64,000 bases of DNA from Pararhodonellum marinum (GCF_015354735.1 NZ_JACEFJ010000011.1:116363-180362), one strand, 5' to 3'. Numbered from the stretch's first letter, positions 55,433 to 64,000 are shown. Notes: generated by a model from the letters alone, not told the origin. Numbers and translations: made by a program.

Positions 55433-56452
55433 ATGAGCCAAAATGCCATATTGAAAATCAAAGCCATCGGTCAACACTGGGAAACCCAGGATCCTTTTTT
55501 GTTCTGTGCTTATCACCGTGACGTATTCCCGAAAGGAAATGACAACATGGAGCCCTCTGTATCGCTGTCAGGTAGAAACATCGGTCAGGATTTTGGAGGA
55601 AAGGACGGCTGGAGCATGTACCATGGCTCCAAGGTACCTGGCTTCCCTGCCCATCCCCACAAAGGTTTCGAAACCGTGACTTTGGTAGAAGAAGGATTGG
55701 TAGACCATTCGGATGGATTAGGAGCGGCTGGGAGATTTGGTAACGGTGACGTACAATGGATGACTGCAGGCAAAGGCCTGATGCATGCTGAAATGTTCCC
55801 CCTTTTGGATACCAAAAAAGAAAATCCACTGCTGCTGTTCCAGATCTGGCTCAACCTGCCCAGGGCCAAAAAAGAGGTGGAACCCCATTTTAAAATGCTC
55901 TGGTCTGAGGGTATTCCTATCCTTGAATCAAGAGATGACAAGGGTAAAATAAGCCGAATCAAAATCATCAGCGGAGCACTGAACGAGACCCAAGGTCCTC
56001 AACCTGCGCCTGATTCATGGGCAGCTGACCCTGACAATCAGGTGGCCATCTGGAAGATCAATATGGATCCTGGCGCTTCTTTTACGATTCCCGCTTCTCA
56101 GGCTGGAATCAACCGATCTCTTTTTTATTATGACGGAGGCTCCTGTTCTATTGCAGGCGAAGAATTAGAGGCTGGTCATGGCTTGGACTTTAATCCAACC
56201 TCACCAATCACCCTGGTCAATGGAGAAAAACCCTCGGCATTTATCTTTCTCCAGGCCAAACCTATAGGAGAGCCGGTGGTTCAGCATGGACCTTTTGTGA
56301 TGAATTCTCCACAGGAAATTCAAAAAGCAGTCCATGATTTCCAAAGAACCCAATTCGGTGGATGGCCTTGGCCCAATTACGAAAATGTACATGGAAGGGA
56401 GAAAGGCAGGTTTGCGATCCATGCGGATGGTAGACTGGAAGAAAAAGCTTAA
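55433..56452 (+). CDS. pirin-family protein
   Basis: The protein is 339 residues from the ATG at 55433; the frame is open much further upstream but the extra part overlaps the amidohydrolase gene. It is a bicupin with the pirin metal site 'PAHPHKGFETVTLVEEG', 'HSDGLGAAG' and 'TAGKGLMHAEMF', giving His, His, His and Glu ligands. Pirins are quercetin dioxygenase-like or redox-responsive regulators; the function here is unknown. It is longer than the usual pirin of about 290 residues. A terminator follows. Confidence 0.88.
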   Translation: MSQNAILKIKAIGQHWETQDPFLFCAYHRDVFPKGNDNMEPSVSLSGRNIGQDFGGKDGWSMYHGSKVPGFPAHPHKGFETVTLVEEGLVDHSDGLGAAGRFGNGDVQWMTAGKGLMHAEMFPLLDTKKENPLLLFQIWLNLPRAKKEVEPHFKMLWSEGIPILESRDDKGKISRIKIISGALNETQGPQPAPDSWAADPDNQVAIWKINMDPGASFTIPASQAGINRSLFYYDGGSCSIAGEELEAGHGLDFNPTSPITLVNGEKPSAFIFLQAKPIGEPVVQHGPFVMNSPQEIQKAVHDFQRTQFGGWPWPNYENVHGREKGRFAIHADGRLEEKA

Positions 56453-56481
56453 TCTAACATTGTGCTGCGTAGAAAAATGGT

Positions 56482-56512
56482 AGAGACCTTATTAACAGGG
56501 TCTCTTTTTTTT
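56482..56512 (+). terminator. rho-independent terminator after pirin gene
   Basis: The stem agagacc / ggtctct (56482-56488 with 56499-56505) has a 10-base loop and is followed by seven T. Confidence 0.85.
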
Positions 56513-56611
56513 CGCAATCAAAGGAGTTTCCATTGAGTGGATTCAGAATGAAAAGTCATCATTTCTTCATAATAGAAAAAATTAATTTTCTATAATTTAA
56601 TTTTGACTTAA

Positions 56612-56761
56612 TCAAAAAGCATTAACAATCAATGGATTAATTTCCTTTTGAAGATTTTTTAAAAAAATTTCTTGCTCAACCTGTCGCGCTTTGGCCATTC
56701 GTCTCGTACTGACCATATACTTCATTCTTTCAACATTTCTGACCAATTTCAGAAAGGCCAT
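56612..56761 (-). CDS. possible 49-residue basic small protein
   Basis: In the 400-base gap between the pirin terminator and the glycerate kinase end, the minus strand has a 49-codon frame starting MAFLKLVRNVERMKYMVSTR and ending EINPLIVNAF. It is basic and helix-like, but it has no known family, no clear ribosome site and overlaps a promoter-like element on the other strand. The rest of the gap is AT-rich with nothing recognisable. Low confidence. Confidence 0.2.
   Translation of the reverse strand: MAFLKLVRNVERMKYMVSTRRMAKARQVEQEIFLKNLQKEINPLIVNAF
56682..56710 (+). promoter_or_regulatory. weak third copy of the TGTCGCA-N16-CGT element
   Basis: TGTCGCG (56682-56688) and CGTACT (56705-56710) are again 16 bases apart. 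The boxes match those before the LVIVD and serpin genes imperfectly. No plus-strand gene of credible length follows before the convergent glycerate kinase gene, so this may be a relic or a small-RNA promoter. Confidence 0.25.
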
Positions 56762-56852
56762 GAAGAATGGGCTTCAAAAATTGAATTTATTAACCAACTC
56801 ATAATATAGTTTAACGATCACAATTATCTAGAAGGAAGGCATTGCTTTCCTT

Positions 56853-57965
56853 TTATTTTTTTACCCCATTGAGCCACTGCTCAAAACCCTTTATTACCGT
56901 ATTTTCCAAATTTTTCTTTGCCCTGATTTTAGTATCAGGTTGATCCAAATCCAGGTCAGGCAACCGCCAGACCGCATCAAAGTCACTGACTTCTCCCCTT
57001 TCACCTGAGGTGATCAAAACGATGTTTTTTTGTAGCTTTTTTACAAGATTAAGCAATTCATGGCTTCCTTTTCCTCCCGCGGACTGTGCATCATATCGGC
57101 CTTCTCCGGTAATGACCAGGTCTGCTTCTAGGATGCGATCTATCATGTTTACCTGCTCAAAAAACCATGGCGCACCCATCTTGATTTCAACGGGAAAAAA
57201 AGCGCTCAAGCCAAGGGCTATACCACCAGCAGCCCCAAACCCAGGTAAATCTTCAAAGGCTTTGCCCGATTTTTGGTAAAGCATTTTGCAAACTTTTTCG
57301 GCAATCTGTTCGAATCGAGTGGCATCAGTCTGAAGCAATCCTTTCTGAGGTCCGAAAACCGGAATGGCTCCCTGCTCACCAAAAAAACGGTTATTCACAT
57401 CACAAAGTAGGGTGAATTGGAGCTTTATTTTTTGAATAGGGCTTTGGATATGGGCGATTTTGTTTAGAAACCCAGGGCTAAAAACCGGAATTTCCCTGCC
57501 ATTTTCATCCAAAAACAAATATCCCAAAGCCCTCAGCATTCCAATCCCAAGATCAACTGTCGCGCTTCCCCCCAAGCCCACAACAAATTGGGTCGCTCCC
57601 TTTTGCAGCGCCTCCTTGATAAGCTGTCCTGTTCCAAAAGTACTGCAAAGCCAGGGATCTAGTTGATAGTCATGTAAATGTTGGATACCTGAAACAGTGG
57701 ATACATCCATAAATGCCCTCTTACCCTCCAACGCAAAGAATCCATGAATCGGTCTTCCAATAGCATCCAAGGCCAAGGATTGATGCTGTTTTAAACCCAA
57801 AGAATTGGCCAATAAACTGGCTGTCCCATCTCCTCCGTCTGCGATGGGACAAAGCATGGTTTGAACATTTTTATCCAATTCTTTGACAACCCTATCAATC
57901 AAGGAAGCCACCTCGCCAGCGGCTAGTGTTCCCTTAAAGGCATTCGGTGCAATCAGGATATTCAT
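56853..57965 (-). CDS. glycerate kinase (GarK/GlxK family)
   Basis: The 370-residue cytosolic kinase has the family start 'MNILIAPNAFKGTLAAGEVA', then 'CPIADGGDGTASLLA', 'VVGLGGSATVDLGIGMLRAL' and 'ITGEGRYDAQSAGGKGS'. It phosphorylates D-glycerate to feed glycolysis. The symporter gene lies 44 bases upstream on the same strand, so the two may be co-transcribed, although the pairing does not suggest a shared pathway. Confidence 0.92.
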   Translation of the reverse strand: MNILIAPNAFKGTLAAGEVASLIDRVVKELDKNVQTMLCPIADGGDGTASLLANSLGLKQHQSLALDAIGRPIHGFFALEGKRAFMDVSTVSGIQHLHDYQLDPWLCSTFGTGQLIKEALQKGATQFVVGLGGSATVDLGIGMLRALGYLFLDENGREIPVFSPGFLNKIAHIQSPIQKIKLQFTLLCDVNNRFFGEQGAIPVFGPQKGLLQTDATRFEQIAEKVCKMLYQKSGKAFEDLPGFGAAGGIALGLSAFFPVEIKMGAPWFFEQVNMIDRILEADLVITGEGRYDAQSAGGKGSHELLNLVKKLQKNIVLITSGERGEVSDFDAVWRLPDLDLDQPDTKIRAKKNLENTVIKGFEQWLNGVKK

Positions 57966-58009
57966 ATTCCTGAATTTAAGCTGGTTTTGGAAGATAGAAA
58001 AATTATCCG

Positions 58010-59359
58010 CTAAGTGTTTTTCATCCTTTCAAAGTAATCCTTGGTGGCCGCCTTGACTTTGGGTGCGAGGTATATGGCTGAAATCATGGTGGGGATGGCC
58101 ATGATGGCATACATGCCGTCTATAAAACTGACGACCACTTCAAGAGAAGCCACCGCTCCGGCCACGATGGTGATCAGATAGAAATAATTGTAGTAATCTG
58201 CATTTTTGGCTCCAAAAAGATAATTGAAGCACTTGTGTCCATAATAAGAATAAGTGAACATGGTGGATAAGGCAAAAACCAATACAGCTGCCATCAGAAG
58301 GTATTTGCCCAAGCCGGGCAGGGCCATTTCAAAAGCGGATAAGGTCAATCTTACTCCATCATTTTCTGTGGACTGCCATACACCTGTCAACAAAATCACC
58401 AAGGCGGTCAAGGTACAGACCACAATGGTATCGATAAAAGGACCCAACATGGCAATCAAACCTTCCCTGACCGGTTCATTGTTCTTGGAGGCGCCATGTA
58501 CCATGGGAGCGGTTCCTATGCCCGCCTCATTGGAGAAGGCTGCTCTTCTAGCACCGATCACGATGACCGCTCCAACTGCCCCGCCCATCACAGATTGACC
58601 GGTAAAAGCATCATTTAAAATCAACCCAATCATTTGAGGCACTTCTCCGAGGTATTTGAAAATGATCAACACCACTGAAACAAAATACAATATCACCATC
58701 GCTGGCACCAATCTGGAAGCCACTGCAGCAATTCTTTTGATGCCCCCCAAGATGACAATGGAAACCAATACCATCATGCTGATACCCAATATCCATCGGG
58801 TGCTTGCCCCGTAATCCATTCCATAGGGCTCCAGCAGGACAGTCCTGATCACAGCCGTCAATTGATTGGCCTGAAAAATGGCCAACAGGCCCAAAATGCC
58901 TGCCACTGAAAAAAGTACTGCCAAAGGCTTCCATTTTTTACCCATGCCTTCCTCAATCACATACATGGGTCCTCCCTGCACTTCTCCCGAACTGTCTTTG
59001 CCCCTGTACATGATGGCAAGCGTACAGGTAAAATACTTGGTAGCCATCCCCACAAAGGCTGACATCCACATCCAGAAAATGGCCCCCGGACCTCCCATGT
59101 TGATGGCAATGGCCACCCCACTGATGTTGCCCAAACCTACCGTCGCTGCGATGGCTGCTGAAAGGGCCTGTCGGGAAGAAATCTGCCCCGGTACATTGGT
59201 CTCATCATAATTGCCACGGACCACTTTTAGGGCATGGCCCAATCTTCTGAAAGGCAAAAACCCGGAGTAAGCGAAAAGGATAAACCCTCCTCCCATCAAT
59301 AAAACGAGCATGGGTGTATCCCAAATCCAATTGCTAAATTTTACTATATATTCTGCCAC
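58010..59359 (-). CDS. alanine/glycine:cation symporter (AGCS family)
   Basis: The 449-residue inner-membrane protein has about eleven helices and the AGCS hallmarks 'AATVGLGNISGVAIAINMGG', 'GAIFWMWMSAFVGMATKYF' and 'NEAGIGTAPMVHGASKNN'. It should import alanine or glycine with sodium. It precedes the glycerate kinase gene. Divergent to it, 184 bases away, is the serpin gene. Confidence 0.92.
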   Translation of the reverse strand: MAEYIVKFSNWIWDTPMLVLLMGGGFILFAYSGFLPFRRLGHALKVVRGNYDETNVPGQISSRQALSAAIAATVGLGNISGVAIAINMGGPGAIFWMWMSAFVGMATKYFTCTLAIMYRGKDSSGEVQGGPMYVIEEGMGKKWKPLAVLFSVAGILGLLAIFQANQLTAVIRTVLLEPYGMDYGASTRWILGISMMVLVSIVILGGIKRIAAVASRLVPAMVILYFVSVVLIIFKYLGEVPQMIGLILNDAFTGQSVMGGAVGAVIVIGARRAAFSNEAGIGTAPMVHGASKNNEPVREGLIAMLGPFIDTIVVCTLTALVILLTGVWQSTENDGVRLTLSAFEMALPGLGKYLLMAAVLVFALSTMFTYSYYGHKCFNYLFGAKNADYYNYFYLITIVAGAVASLEVVVSFIDGMYAIMAIPTMISAIYLAPKVKAATKDYFERMKNT

Positions 59360-59492
59360 TTGTTTTTTGGATTTTAAATGAAAGTGCCGGATGGGGCCAT
59401 ATTAAATAAATTTTTCGGTTGCAACTGGAAATATTACGCCATTTTTGTTGAAATCCAAATGAAAGTCCTTAGCAAAACATTTTTCCATTTGT

Positions 59493-59521
59493 TGTCGCAC
59501 TTCCTTTCCAAGCTTCGTCTT
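59493..59521 (+). promoter_or_regulatory. putative ECF-type promoter TGTCGCA-N16-CGTCTT before serpin
   Basis: TGTCGCA (59493-59499) and CGTCTT (59516-59521) are 16 bases apart, the same as at 644-672. The flanks also agree (TTGTCGCACTT in both). The -10 box would place the transcript start near 59528, which excludes the upstream TTG at 59520 as the serpin start and supports the ATG at 59544. Confidence 0.5.
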
Positions 59522-59543
59522 GGATAAAAAACCTTTGACTCCC

Positions 59544-60794
59544 ATGAAAGCAATCTATTTACCTTGCCTGATCATCGTGTTGTTGTTTCAGGCCTGTACT
59601 CCTGGTTCCGATATCAACAGTCCCAATGAACCCAACATCAGGCCTTTGATGGCCTATGAGAGAGAAATGGTCTTTGCCAATACCCGGTTTGCGATCGACC
59701 TTTTTCAGCAGTTGGCCAAAAGTGAAGAAACCAATCAATTTTTCAGCCCCTACAGCATCCATCAGGCTTTGGCCATGACCATGAATGGCAATGAGGGCGA
59801 AGTCTTGGATGAATTCATCCAACTGTTGCGCTTTGAAGGTCTTAGCAAAGAAGAAGCCAACAAGGCAGCCAAAGAACTGACGGAGTTTTTGCTGAAAGTA
59901 GATCAGCGTGTAAAGCTCTCGATCGCCAATGCCATTTGGTACAGAGAGGGGTATCAGGTCAAGGTGCCCTTTGTAGAAACGAGCCAGCAGTATTATCAGG
60001 CAGAGGTAGCCCCATTGGATATGCTGAATCCCCAATCCGTCAACACCATCAATCGTTGGATAGAAAACCAAACCAATGGTTTGATCAAAGACATGCTCGA
60101 TGTAATTCCCCCAAATGCCGTGATGTACCTGGTCAATGCCATCTATTACAAGGCCGATTGGAAATACCGTTTTGATCCGTCCAAAACCAAGAAGGAACCC
60201 TTTTTCACCAGCCCGGGCCAATCCGTACAGGTGGACATGATGCATTTGGATGAGGCTGCAGGCTTTAGGGGATACTGGACTGCTGATTTTTCCTATCTGG
60301 AAATCCCCTACAGCACCGGTCAGTACAACATGGGGATATTGATGGGACAGGGCCATAACCTGGATCAGATTACGGAAAACCTCACTTTTGAAAACCTGAA
60401 ATTATGGAGAGAGCAGGCGACTGAATTCAATGCCAAACTTAAAATGCCAAAATTCAAACTCAGACATAAAATGGATAACATGAGGGGGGATCTGATAGAA
60501 ATGGGTTTGGAACGGGTGTTTTATTACCACCCGGATAATTTCACACTCCTTTTCAGTAATCCTACTGACGATTTAAAAATATCCCGTGTCATCCATGATG
60601 CCATCATTGAAGTGGACGAGAAAGGAAGTGAGGCAGCAGCAGCCACTGTGGTGGAAGTGGTAGAGGTGGTGTCTTTTCCTCCGAGTGGACCCCAAACCAT
60701 TGTGATCGATAAACCCTTTGTCTTCTTTATTCAGGAAAAACACAGCGGCGCCATTTTATTTATGGGTAAGCTGGGGGATCCAGGTTTGCTATAG
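59544..60794 (+). CDS. serpin-family protease inhibitor lipoprotein
   Basis: The 416-residue protein has a lipobox (LLFQAC, Cys18), so the serpin is membrane-anchored, probably at the surface or in the periplasm. The serpin core is complete: 'NQFFSPYSIHQALAMTMNGN', 'VKLSIANAIWYREGY', 'NAIYYKADWKYRFD' and the terminal 'KPFVFFIQEKHSGAILFMGK'. The hinge of the reactive loop (EKGSEAAAATVVE) is of the inhibitory type. Counting from the hinge glycine as P15 gives P1 near a valine in 'EVVEVVSF', which suggests an elastase-like target. It is likely protection against a foreign or own protease. Confidence 0.9.
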   Translation: MKAIYLPCLIIVLLFQACTPGSDINSPNEPNIRPLMAYEREMVFANTRFAIDLFQQLAKSEETNQFFSPYSIHQALAMTMNGNEGEVLDEFIQLLRFEGLSKEEANKAAKELTEFLLKVDQRVKLSIANAIWYREGYQVKVPFVETSQQYYQAEVAPLDMLNPQSVNTINRWIENQTNGLIKDMLDVIPPNAVMYLVNAIYYKADWKYRFDPSKTKKEPFFTSPGQSVQVDMMHLDEAAGFRGYWTADFSYLEIPYSTGQYNMGILMGQGHNLDQITENLTFENLKLWREQATEFNAKLKMPKFKLRHKMDNMRGDLIEMGLERVFYYHPDNFTLLFSNPTDDLKISRVIHDAIIEVDEKGSEAAAATVVEVVEVVSFPPSGPQTIVIDKPFVFFIQEKHSGAILFMGKLGDPGLL

Positions 60795-60844
60795 TGTAGA
60801 AGACCTTCCAGGTTTTGAATACCTGGCAGGTCTAAATTTTTAGA

Positions 60845-60883
60845 AAGGCCCTTTTCTAATCTGATTAGGAAAGGGCTTTTTTA
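60845..60883. terminator. bidirectional rho-independent terminator
   Basis: Arms gcccttttctaat and attaggaaagggc form a long stem with a 4-base loop, flanked by A and T runs. It lies between the convergent serpin and pgi genes. Confidence 0.85.
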
Positions 60884-60895
60884 TGCTATAAAGAT

Positions 60896-62542
60896 TTACT
60901 TCCTCATTGCTTTAAAAGCATTGATCAGGCCATTGGTTGAGGCATCATGGCTGCTTATTTTTTCTTCTCCTTTCAATTCGGGCAAGATGCCATTGGCCAA
61001 AACTTTGCCAAGTTCTACGCCCCACTGATCAAAGCTGAAGATGTTCCAGATGACCCCCTGTGCAAAGATCTTGTGTTCATACATGGCCACCAATGCGCCA
61101 AGTGTAAAGGGGTCTATCCTTTTGACCAGAATGGAATTTGTAGGCCGGTTGCCTTCAAATACCCGGTGAGGGGCAATTTTTTCGATGAGTTCAGCTGATT
61201 TTCCAGCCTTGATCATTTCCTCCTCCACTGCTTCCCTGCTTTTGCCATTCATCAAGGCTTCGGTTTGGGCAAAGAAATTGGAAAGCAATTTGACATGGTG
61301 GTCTCCCACCGGATTGTGGGAAATGGCAGGGGCAATAAAGTCACAGGGAATCAGGTGGGTCCCCTGATGGATCAATTGATAAAAAGCATGCTGCCCATTG
61401 GTACCCGGTTCACCCCAAATAATGGGACCTGTGGTATAGTCCACCCTTTTGCCGTTTCGGTCAATGAATTTGCCGTTGCTCTCCATATTGCCTTGTTGGA
61501 AATATGCGGCAAAGCGGTGAAGGTATTGATCGTAAGGCAGGATGGCTTCAGAGGAAGCCCCCAGAAAATTGGTGTTCCAGATGCCGATCAGGGCTAGGAT
61601 CACCGGGATGTTTTTTTCGAAATCCGTTTCCCTGAAATGTTTATCCATGGCATGGGCCCCTTCCAGCAGCTTTTCAAAATGCTCAAATCCAATGGCACAG
61701 GCAATGGGCAAACCTATGGCTGACCACAAAGAATAACGTCCTCCTACCCAGTCCCAGAATTCAAACATATTTTGAAGGTCTATCCCAAATTCCATCACCG
61801 CCGTGGAATTGGTGGAAAGGGCAACAAAATGCTTGGCTATGGCAGATTCCTCCAAGGCATTTTCCAAAAACCAAGCCCTTGCGGTGTGGGCATTGGTCAT
61901 GGTCTCCTGCGTGGTAAAGGTTTTGGAGGCGATAAAGAACAAAGTGGTTTCTGGATTGACTTTTTTCAACACCTCAGCCATATGGGTACCGTCCACATTG
62001 GACACAAAATAAATGTCAAGATTGGGATTTTGATAGGGTTTCAAGGCCTCTGTGACCATCACAGGACCAAGATCTGAACCGCCAATCCCGATATTCACCA
62101 AGGAACGGATGGGCTTCCCGCTATACCCTTTCCAGGTGCCTTTACTGATTTTATCCGCAAAACCACGCATCTGTTCCAGCACCCTATTGATGTCAGGCAT
62201 CACGTCCTTGCCGTCCACATGGACCGGATCATTGGAACGGTTGCGCAACGCGGTGTGCAATACTGCCCTGTTTTCGGTCCGATTGATGGCCTCTCCGGCA
62301 AACATGGCGGTGATGGAAGCTTTCAATTCAGTTTCCTTGGCAAGGTCCAGCAAGGTCTGAAAAGTCTCCCTGTCGATCCTGTTTTTGGAGAAATCAACCA
62401 AAATCTCACCAAATTTTATGGAATAGTCTTCAAATCTATTGGGGTCCTTGAACAGGGATTTAATGCTCAGATCTTTTTTTTGTTCGGAAAGTTGAGTAAG
62501 CCTTTCCCAAGCTTTGGTTTGACTGGGGTTGATGTTTTTCAT
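60896..62542 (-). CDS. pgi: glucose-6-phosphate isomerase
   Basis: The protein is 548 residues from the ATG at 62542 ([15 protein letters not shown], the usual start of the family); 19 codons upstream are open but not conserved in type. PGI signatures are present: '[18 protein letters not shown]', '[20 protein letters not shown]' and '[19 protein letters not shown]' with the catalytic Glu and His. It interconverts glucose-6-phosphate and fructose-6-phosphate in glycolysis. It is a single gene, convergent with the serpin gene. Confidence 0.97.
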   Translation of the reverse strand: MKNINPSQTKAWERLTQLSEQKKDLSIKSLFKDPNRFEDYSIKFGEILVDFSKNRIDRETFQTLLDLAKETELKASITAMFAGEAINRTENRAVLHTALRNRSNDPVHVDGKDVMPDINRVLEQMRGFADKISKGTWKGYSGKPIRSLVNIGIGGSDLGPVMVTEALKPYQNPNLDIYFVSNVDGTHMAEVLKKVNPETTLFFIASKTFTTQETMTNAHTARAWFLENALEESAIAKHFVALSTNSTAVMEFGIDLQNMFEFWDWVGGRYSLWSAIGLPIACAIGFEHFEKLLEGAHAMDKHFRETDFEKNIPVILALIGIWNTNFLGASSEAILPYDQYLHRFAAYFQQGNMESNGKFIDRNGKRVDYTTGPIIWGEPGTNGQHAFYQLIHQGTHLIPCDFIAPAISHNPVGDHHVKLLSNFFAQTEALMNGKSREAVEEEMIKAGKSAELIEKIAPHRVFEGNRPTNSILVKRIDPFTLGALVAMYEHKIFAQGVIWNIFSFDQWGVELGKVLANGILPELKGEEKISSHDASTNGLINAFKAMRK

Positions 62543-62743
62543 CTTTGATAAGTTTGAAAGGTTTGCGAGACAAAAATAAGATTTATTGTGGGGGGACAAA
62601 ACCTAGATATGTTAAAGAACCTAAGGAAGAGAAAAAAATCACGAATCATTTTAGCAAATTTTCTTTCAAAGGAAGGGAGGGAATTTTTTCAACTAAAAAA
62701 AATCGAGTAAAAAATTTGTAGTTTCAAAACTATTTATTTATTA

Positions 62744-63316
62744 TTGATTCTTAAATTATTTAAACTTAAATCACTTTTATATGAAATCCGTTTTCACCCC
62801 CCCCCCCGGCCCCAGCATTTAATTAAAAACTTTAAAGAATCTTTACCCCTTCTGTTTTTTATTTTCTGTATTTTGAGCTGCGTAGAAAACCACGAAGTTC
62901 CTGTATTAGAGGAAGATCAACGAATTGTTTCAAAATTACCACAGAAGCTTCAAATGATTGAACAATGGTTTTCACAGAATAAGGATAATTTAAGGCCTTA
63001 CGAAAAAAATGGAGAAAGAGCCAAATTAATTGAAGACAAAGTCTTCTTCCTTCCTTTTTTTGAAAAAGAACCTGATTGGGAAAAATTTCATCAATATTAT
63101 TTTCCTGATGGGAGAGAAGTTTTTGAGATCAATCTTGAGAATGAGGAAATGATTGTCCGAAAGGAGGTTTTAGAAAAACATGATCAAAATACATTCAGAG
63201 ATCATGTCATCCAAAATATCATGTTCGTGGAAAATTTGGAAGGAATTGGATATACTCCATTTATAGCAAGGTATCAGAGTCTATCCATTCGGAAGATTCA
63301 AATTTTATTGACATGA
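62744..63316 (+). CDS. N-terminal part of a surface lipoprotein, start disrupted by C tract
   Basis: The frame encodes a lipobox (FIFCILSC) followed by about 145 residues ('VENHEVPVLEEDQRIVSKLP', 'WFSQNKDNLRPYEKNGERAK', 'EPDWEKFHQYYFPDGREVFE', 'GIGYTPFIARYQ'). The only start in frame is a TTG at 62744, giving an unusually long pre-lipobox leader. A proper ATG at 62781 is out of frame by one base because of an 11-C run (62797-62807); 12 or 9 C would join it. The 3' end overlaps the next frame as ATGA, but without a 2-base 'ag' duplication near 63276 the two frames read as one protein. Probably the first piece of a broken or phase-variable gene of a Bacteroidota lipoprotein family of unknown function. 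Confidence 0.6.
   Translation: MILKLFKLKSLLYEIRFHPPPRPQHLIKNFKESLPLLFFIFCILSCVENHEVPVLEEDQRIVSKLPQKLQMIEQWFSQNKDNLRPYEKNGERAKLIEDKVFFLPFFEKEPDWEKFHQYYFPDGREVFEINLENEEMIVRKEVLEKHDQNTFRDHVIQNIMFVENLEGIGYTPFIARYQSLSIRKIQILLT
62797..62807. repeat. homopolymeric run of 11 C
   Basis: Eleven consecutive C lie inside an AT-rich region, 16 bases after an ATG and just before a lipoprotein signal segment. Runs like this change length by slipped-strand mispairing. It may also be a sequencing-length error. Confidence 0.9.
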
Positions 63317-64000
63317 ACTACAGTAAAATCAAAAATAATTGGTCTGGTATTTTAGAAATTTTCACCTATCAGGAAAAACACTTTGCCACTTTTTATTTTG
63401 AGAAGGGAAAACTGACTTCTGTTGGAAGAATTAATACAGATGAATCCACCACGGTAAATGCATCTCGGACTTGTACCTATCTACAAAGGGAGGTAGAATA
63501 CTTCTTTGTTGACTCCGATGGATGGGGAGGTGTTGGTGTAACTACTGAAGGATATTGGGTCTGCCATAATTCAGGCGGAGGGACCGGCAGCGGAAGCACC
63601 GATTCCGGCAGTTACTCAGGTGACCAAAATAATACGTCCTCAGGAGGAGGCAGTGGTAGTAATATCACCCAAGAAAACAATGGTGGAACAGGTGGGGCTT
63701 GTCTATCCAGAGACTGTTTGCCTGAACCTAATTATGAGAATGATTCGGCGGAAGATTTAATATGCCCTGAAAGTTTTAAATTCCAGATAATAGGTAGTAA
63801 CTGGAGAGCTGCCGGTATAAAAAATTTTAATTTTACCATCATTGATTTACGAAAAAATAAAGTAAATACAATTATTTTTTCCTATGAAGTAGGATTTCCA
63901 ATTAATACCATTGATGATAGATTTTTTTCGGAGCCTTTTGTGAAAAAAATTGCAGAAGAAGCACATAATCAAGCAGAAGCTTATATTGGAACAAATTATA
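63313..64000 (+). CDS. C-terminal part of the same surface lipoprotein, runs off window
   Basis: At least 229 residues are encoded, with no stop before the window end. The start MNYSKIKNNWSGILEIFTYQ lacks a signal peptide. The frame extends upstream in register with the previous gene's C-terminus once the 'agag' duplication is discounted, giving '...ARYQSIHSEDSNFIDMNYSK...'. The middle is Gly/Ser/Asn-rich (about residues 85-135) and flanked by cysteines (CHN, CLSRDC), after which a new globular part begins ('CPESFKFQIIGSNWRAAGIK'). Modular lipoproteins with such a Gly-rich joint often carry a variable C-terminal, toxin-like domain; this one is not recognised. The 3' end lies outside the window. 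Confidence 0.6.
   Translation, partial: MNYSKIKNNWSGILEIFTYQEKHFATFYFEKGKLTSVGRINTDESTTVNASRTCTYLQREVEYFFVDSDGWGGVGVTTEGYWVCHNSGGGTGSGSTDSGSYSGDQNNTSSGGGSGSNITQENNGGTGGACLSRDCLPEPNYENDSAEDLICPESFKFQIIGSNWRAAGIKNFNFTIIDLRKNKVNTIIFSYEVGFPINTIDDRFFSEPFVKKIAEEAHNQAEAYIGTNY

Overview
The window looks like a chromosomal segment of a free-living member of the Bacteroidota, probably Cytophagales and most like Cyclobacteriaceae. The signs are a SusC/SusD pair, a FecI/FecR/STN-domain operon, a B12 locus with a BtuG-like lipoprotein, a DUF5117-type metalloprotease, many lipobox proteins, TAnnTTTG-type -7 boxes and moderate GC. No rRNA, tRNA, prophage, intact transposase or CRISPR array was seen. The genus is inferred from family content only.

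Layout. 1-3.4 kb: orphan HI0074-type HEPN protein, secreted LVIVD beta-propeller with a barrel-like partner, and a Dph6-type ATP pyrophosphatase. 3.5-8.1 kb: six-hairpin glycosidase and a TonB-dependent receptor. 8.2-17.3 kb: a small barrel protein, two related surface proteins built on a 16-residue repeat (9.0 and 13.9 kb), toxin-antitoxin relics, and a mirror-like AraC / Tat-cupin / Tat-cupin / AraC cluster. The second repeat protein carries an STN domain and is encoded in an overlapping operon with a FecR anti-sigma and an ECF sigma factor. Both repeat-protein units share a conserved ACCCC-TATG-GGGG box upstream. 18.0-24.8 kb: a complete cobalamin uptake locus (btuG-btuB behind a cobalamin riboswitch, divergent from btuF-btuC-btuD), bracketed by repeat-rich non-coding tracts. 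26-28 kb: TPR/LuxR regulator and more repeats. 28.8-31.5 kb: diheme cytochrome c, then an HPF-type ribosome factor divergent from an eRF1-like baeRF protein. 31.5-44.4 kb: mostly exported enzymes (metalloprotease, M24, M1, S13/PBP4), with Lgt, a DUF2911 lipoprotein, an EEP-fold protein and an RND/MMPL exporter. 44.4-49.6 kb: SusC/SusD operon with a third lipoprotein. 50.4-62.5 kb: membrane pyrophosphatase, quinone oxidoreductase, amidohydrolase, pirin, glycerate kinase, alanine/glycine symporter, lipoprotein serpin and glucose-6-phosphate isomerase. 62.7-64.0 kb: an AT-rich surface lipoprotein locus broken by an 11-C tract and a likely 2-bp duplication, running off the window.

The observations I rate highest are the sigma/FecR/STN operon whose output is a repeat barrel rather than a TonB transporter, together with its shared upstream box and dispersed paralogue; a TGTCGCA-N16-CGTCTT promoter-like element shared by two secreted lipoprotein genes; and the C-tract lipoprotein at the right edge. 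Nothing was computed or searched; family assignments are by recognition of motifs and overall sequence.
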